Below, piece after piece: positions 5,943 to 7,162 of a DNA stretch of 7,162 bases. A program made the translations under genes and the position numbers. The notes below the pieces were generated by a model. The model made no database searches. It was not told where the DNA came from and saw only the letters and a list, made by a program, of their open reading frames with translations. The DNA is from Trebonia sp. (GTDB lineage: Bacteria; Actinomycetota; Actinomycetes; Streptosporangiales; Streptosporangiaceae): positions 1 through 7,162 of the forward strand of contig JASHXJ010000539.1 in assembly GCA_030043595.1 (NCBI GenBank), written 5' to 3'. The stretch's first letter is position 1; every line of letters starts with the position of its first letter.

Positions 5943-7162
5943 GGCCGGGGCCGCCCGAGGGCCGCACGCACGACGAGGACCGCGGTCTGCGCCAGGATCA
6001 CCGCGTCGAGCCACGGCGACCAGTACTCCGCGTAGTAGTTGTCGAAGCGCGCCCGGTCGAAGACCGACGTGTCGCCGTTGAGCCCGTTCACCTGCGCCCA
6101 GCCGGTCAGCCCGCCCGGCATCCGGGTCCTGTCGGCGTACCGCGGGATCTCCCGGCTGAACCGCTGCGCGAAGTACGGCCGTTCTGGCCGCGGCCCGGAC
6201 AGTGACATCTCCCCCCGCAGCACGTTGATGAGCTGCGGGAGCTCGTCCAGGTGGGTACCGCGCAGCCACCGGCCGAACCGGCCGGGCTCCTCCCCGGACA
6301 CCGCCCACCTGGTGTCCCGCCCGGCCTGGACGGGCAGCGTCCGGAGCTTGAGGACCGGTGTCACCGTGCCGTCACCGGTCAGCCGGTCCTGCCGGAACAG
6401 CACAGGCGGTCCGTAACGCAGCCGGAGCACGGCGGCGAGAGCCAGCCCCAGCGGCGCCGCGACCGGGGCGAGCACCAGCAGGGCCGCGAGGTCGATGGCC
6501 CGCTTGATCGTCAGCCTGACCGATCGCGGGCGCCGCAGCGGGATCAGCGGCACTCCCCACAGTTCGTCCAGGCAGCCGCGCGGCACCGCCATGCCGAGCT
6601 CGTACAGCCGCGGCACCACGCACACGTCAGTGCGGAGCACGCGGCCGTCCCGCAGGATCGCCACCAGGTCCTCGTCGCGCCGGCCGCTGGAGAAGCAGAC
6701 GATGACCCGGCCGATCCGATGGTCCGCGAGCACGGCGTCCAGCTGTGCGATCGTGCCCAGCGTCGGCACCGGCAGGTCACGGCGCGGCGGGCCGTCGTCG
6801 ACCAGGCCGGCCGGCCGCAGGCCGAGTTCCGGGTGATCGCGCATGAGCCCGGCGACGTAACCGCCGAAAGTCCCCGCGCCGACCACGACCGCCGACTCGG
6901 TCAGCAGGCCGCGGCGGTGCGCCGCGCGCAGCGCGCCGCACGCGGCGACGCGGCAGCAGACCATGAACAGCGCGGAAAGGAGCGCGAGCGCCGCCAGGCG
7001 AAGACCGGGCAGCCAGGCCAGCAGCGCCGGCAGCGGGAGCACCGCCGCGGTCAGGATGGCGCCCGCCTGGTCGGAGGCCCGCAGGCAGATCCGCAGCCGG
7101 TGCTTGCGGCCCGCGGCCATGATGGCGAGGACGGCGGCGGCGTACAGGGCGCAGGGCAGCGG
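5939..7162 (-). CDS. Polyprenyl-phosphate glycosylphosphotransferase (WcaJ/CpsE-like), N-terminus outside window
   Basis: The frame is open to the window edge and gives 407 residues. The Met codon at 7120 lies inside a hydrophobic stretch (LYAAAVLAIMAAG), so it is probably internal and the real start is upstream. Visible N-terminal hydrophobic helices lie near 5-17, 35-54 and 56-74. A CoA-binding/Rossmann-like domain follows with VVVGAGTFGGYVAGL (92-106). The C-terminal bacterial sugar transferase domain (from about 216) has TIKRAID (218-224), a hydrophobic helix at 225-246, FRQDRLTGDG (256-265), HLDELPQLINVL (304-315) with the catalytic Asp-Glu pair D306-E307, MSLSGPRPERP (319-329) and GLTGWAQVNG (352-361). 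Such enzymes transfer a sugar-1-phosphate from a UDP-sugar to undecaprenyl phosphate, the first membrane step in exopolysaccharide or capsule synthesis. KLRTL (272-276) replaces the more usual KFRTM. The stop overlaps the deacetylase start as ATGA. Which sugar it loads is unknown. Confidence 0.92.
   Translation of the reverse strand, partial: PLPCALYAAAVLAIMAAGRKHRLRICLRASDQAGAILTAAVLPLPALLAWLPGLRLAALALLSALFMVCCRVAACGALRAAHRRGLLTESAVVVGAGTFGGYVAGLMRDHPELGLRPAGLVDDGPPRRDLPVPTLGTIAQLDAVLADHRIGRVIVCFSSGRRDEDLVAILRDGRVLRTDVCVVPRLYELGMAVPRGCLDELWGVPLIPLRRPRSVRLTIKRAIDLAALLVLAPVAAPLGLALAAVLRLRYGPPVLFRQDRLTGDGTVTPVLKLRTLPVQAGRDTRWAVSGEEPGRFGRWLRGTHLDELPQLINVLRGEMSLSGPRPERPYFAQRFSREIPRYADRTRMPGGLTGWAQVNGLNGDTSVFDRARFDNYYAEYWSPWLDAVILAQTAVLVVRAALGRPRP

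Noticed and set aside
7118..7120. ATG as the true start of the glycosylphosphotransferase
   Set aside because: The frame stays open for 14 more codons to the window edge, and those codons complete a hydrophobic helix, so the start is most likely outside the window.
1..7162. tRNA/rRNA genes, CRISPR arrays, insertion sequences, attachment sites
   Set aside because: No cloverleaf-like segment, regularly spaced repeat, transposase frame or terminal inverted repeats were found. Nearly all bases are taken up by the listed genes.

Overview
The window is uniformly very GC-rich DNA with strong G/C third-position bias, actinobacterial leader and promoter style, and GT4, DUF3492 and polyprenyl-sugar transferase families. 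This points to a filamentous or related high-GC actinomycete. Genus cannot be told from the sequence.

Layout, left to right. (1) Positions 2-337, plus strand: the 3' end of an RraA / CHA-aldolase family gene, cut by the window edge and unrelated to the rest. (2) Positions 355-1167, minus strand: a membrane-anchored or secreted spherulation-specific family 4 protein (spherulin-4, GH135-like), ending 17 bp from the RraA stop in convergent orientation. It probably has its own leaderless promoter. (3) Positions 1215-7162, minus strand: five tightly packed genes read right to left. They are a polyprenyl glycosylphosphotransferase (N-terminus beyond the window), a NodB-type polysaccharide deacetylase, a GT4 glycosyltransferase, a PelF-type glycosyltransferase with an N-terminal DUF3492 region, and a ~12-TM membrane protein. 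All four junctions are identical 4-bp ATGA overlaps, so this is almost certainly one translationally coupled operon. There is no gene-free stretch over 50 bp.

How the genes may work together (inference). The glycosylphosphotransferase would load the first sugar phosphate onto undecaprenyl phosphate. The GT4 enzyme and PelF would extend the glycan in the cytoplasm. The polytopic protein would move it across the membrane. The deacetylase would remove N-acetyl groups, and the surface GH135-like protein would trim or release the polymer. GH135 (fungal Sph3), a deacetylase and PelF are each known from amino-sugar polymers (Pel, fungal galactosaminogalactan). The locus is therefore a candidate actinobacterial Pel-like / galactosaminogalactan-like exopolysaccharide system. 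It is unusual in also carrying a lipid-carrier priming enzyme, which the Gram-negative Pel pathway does not use.
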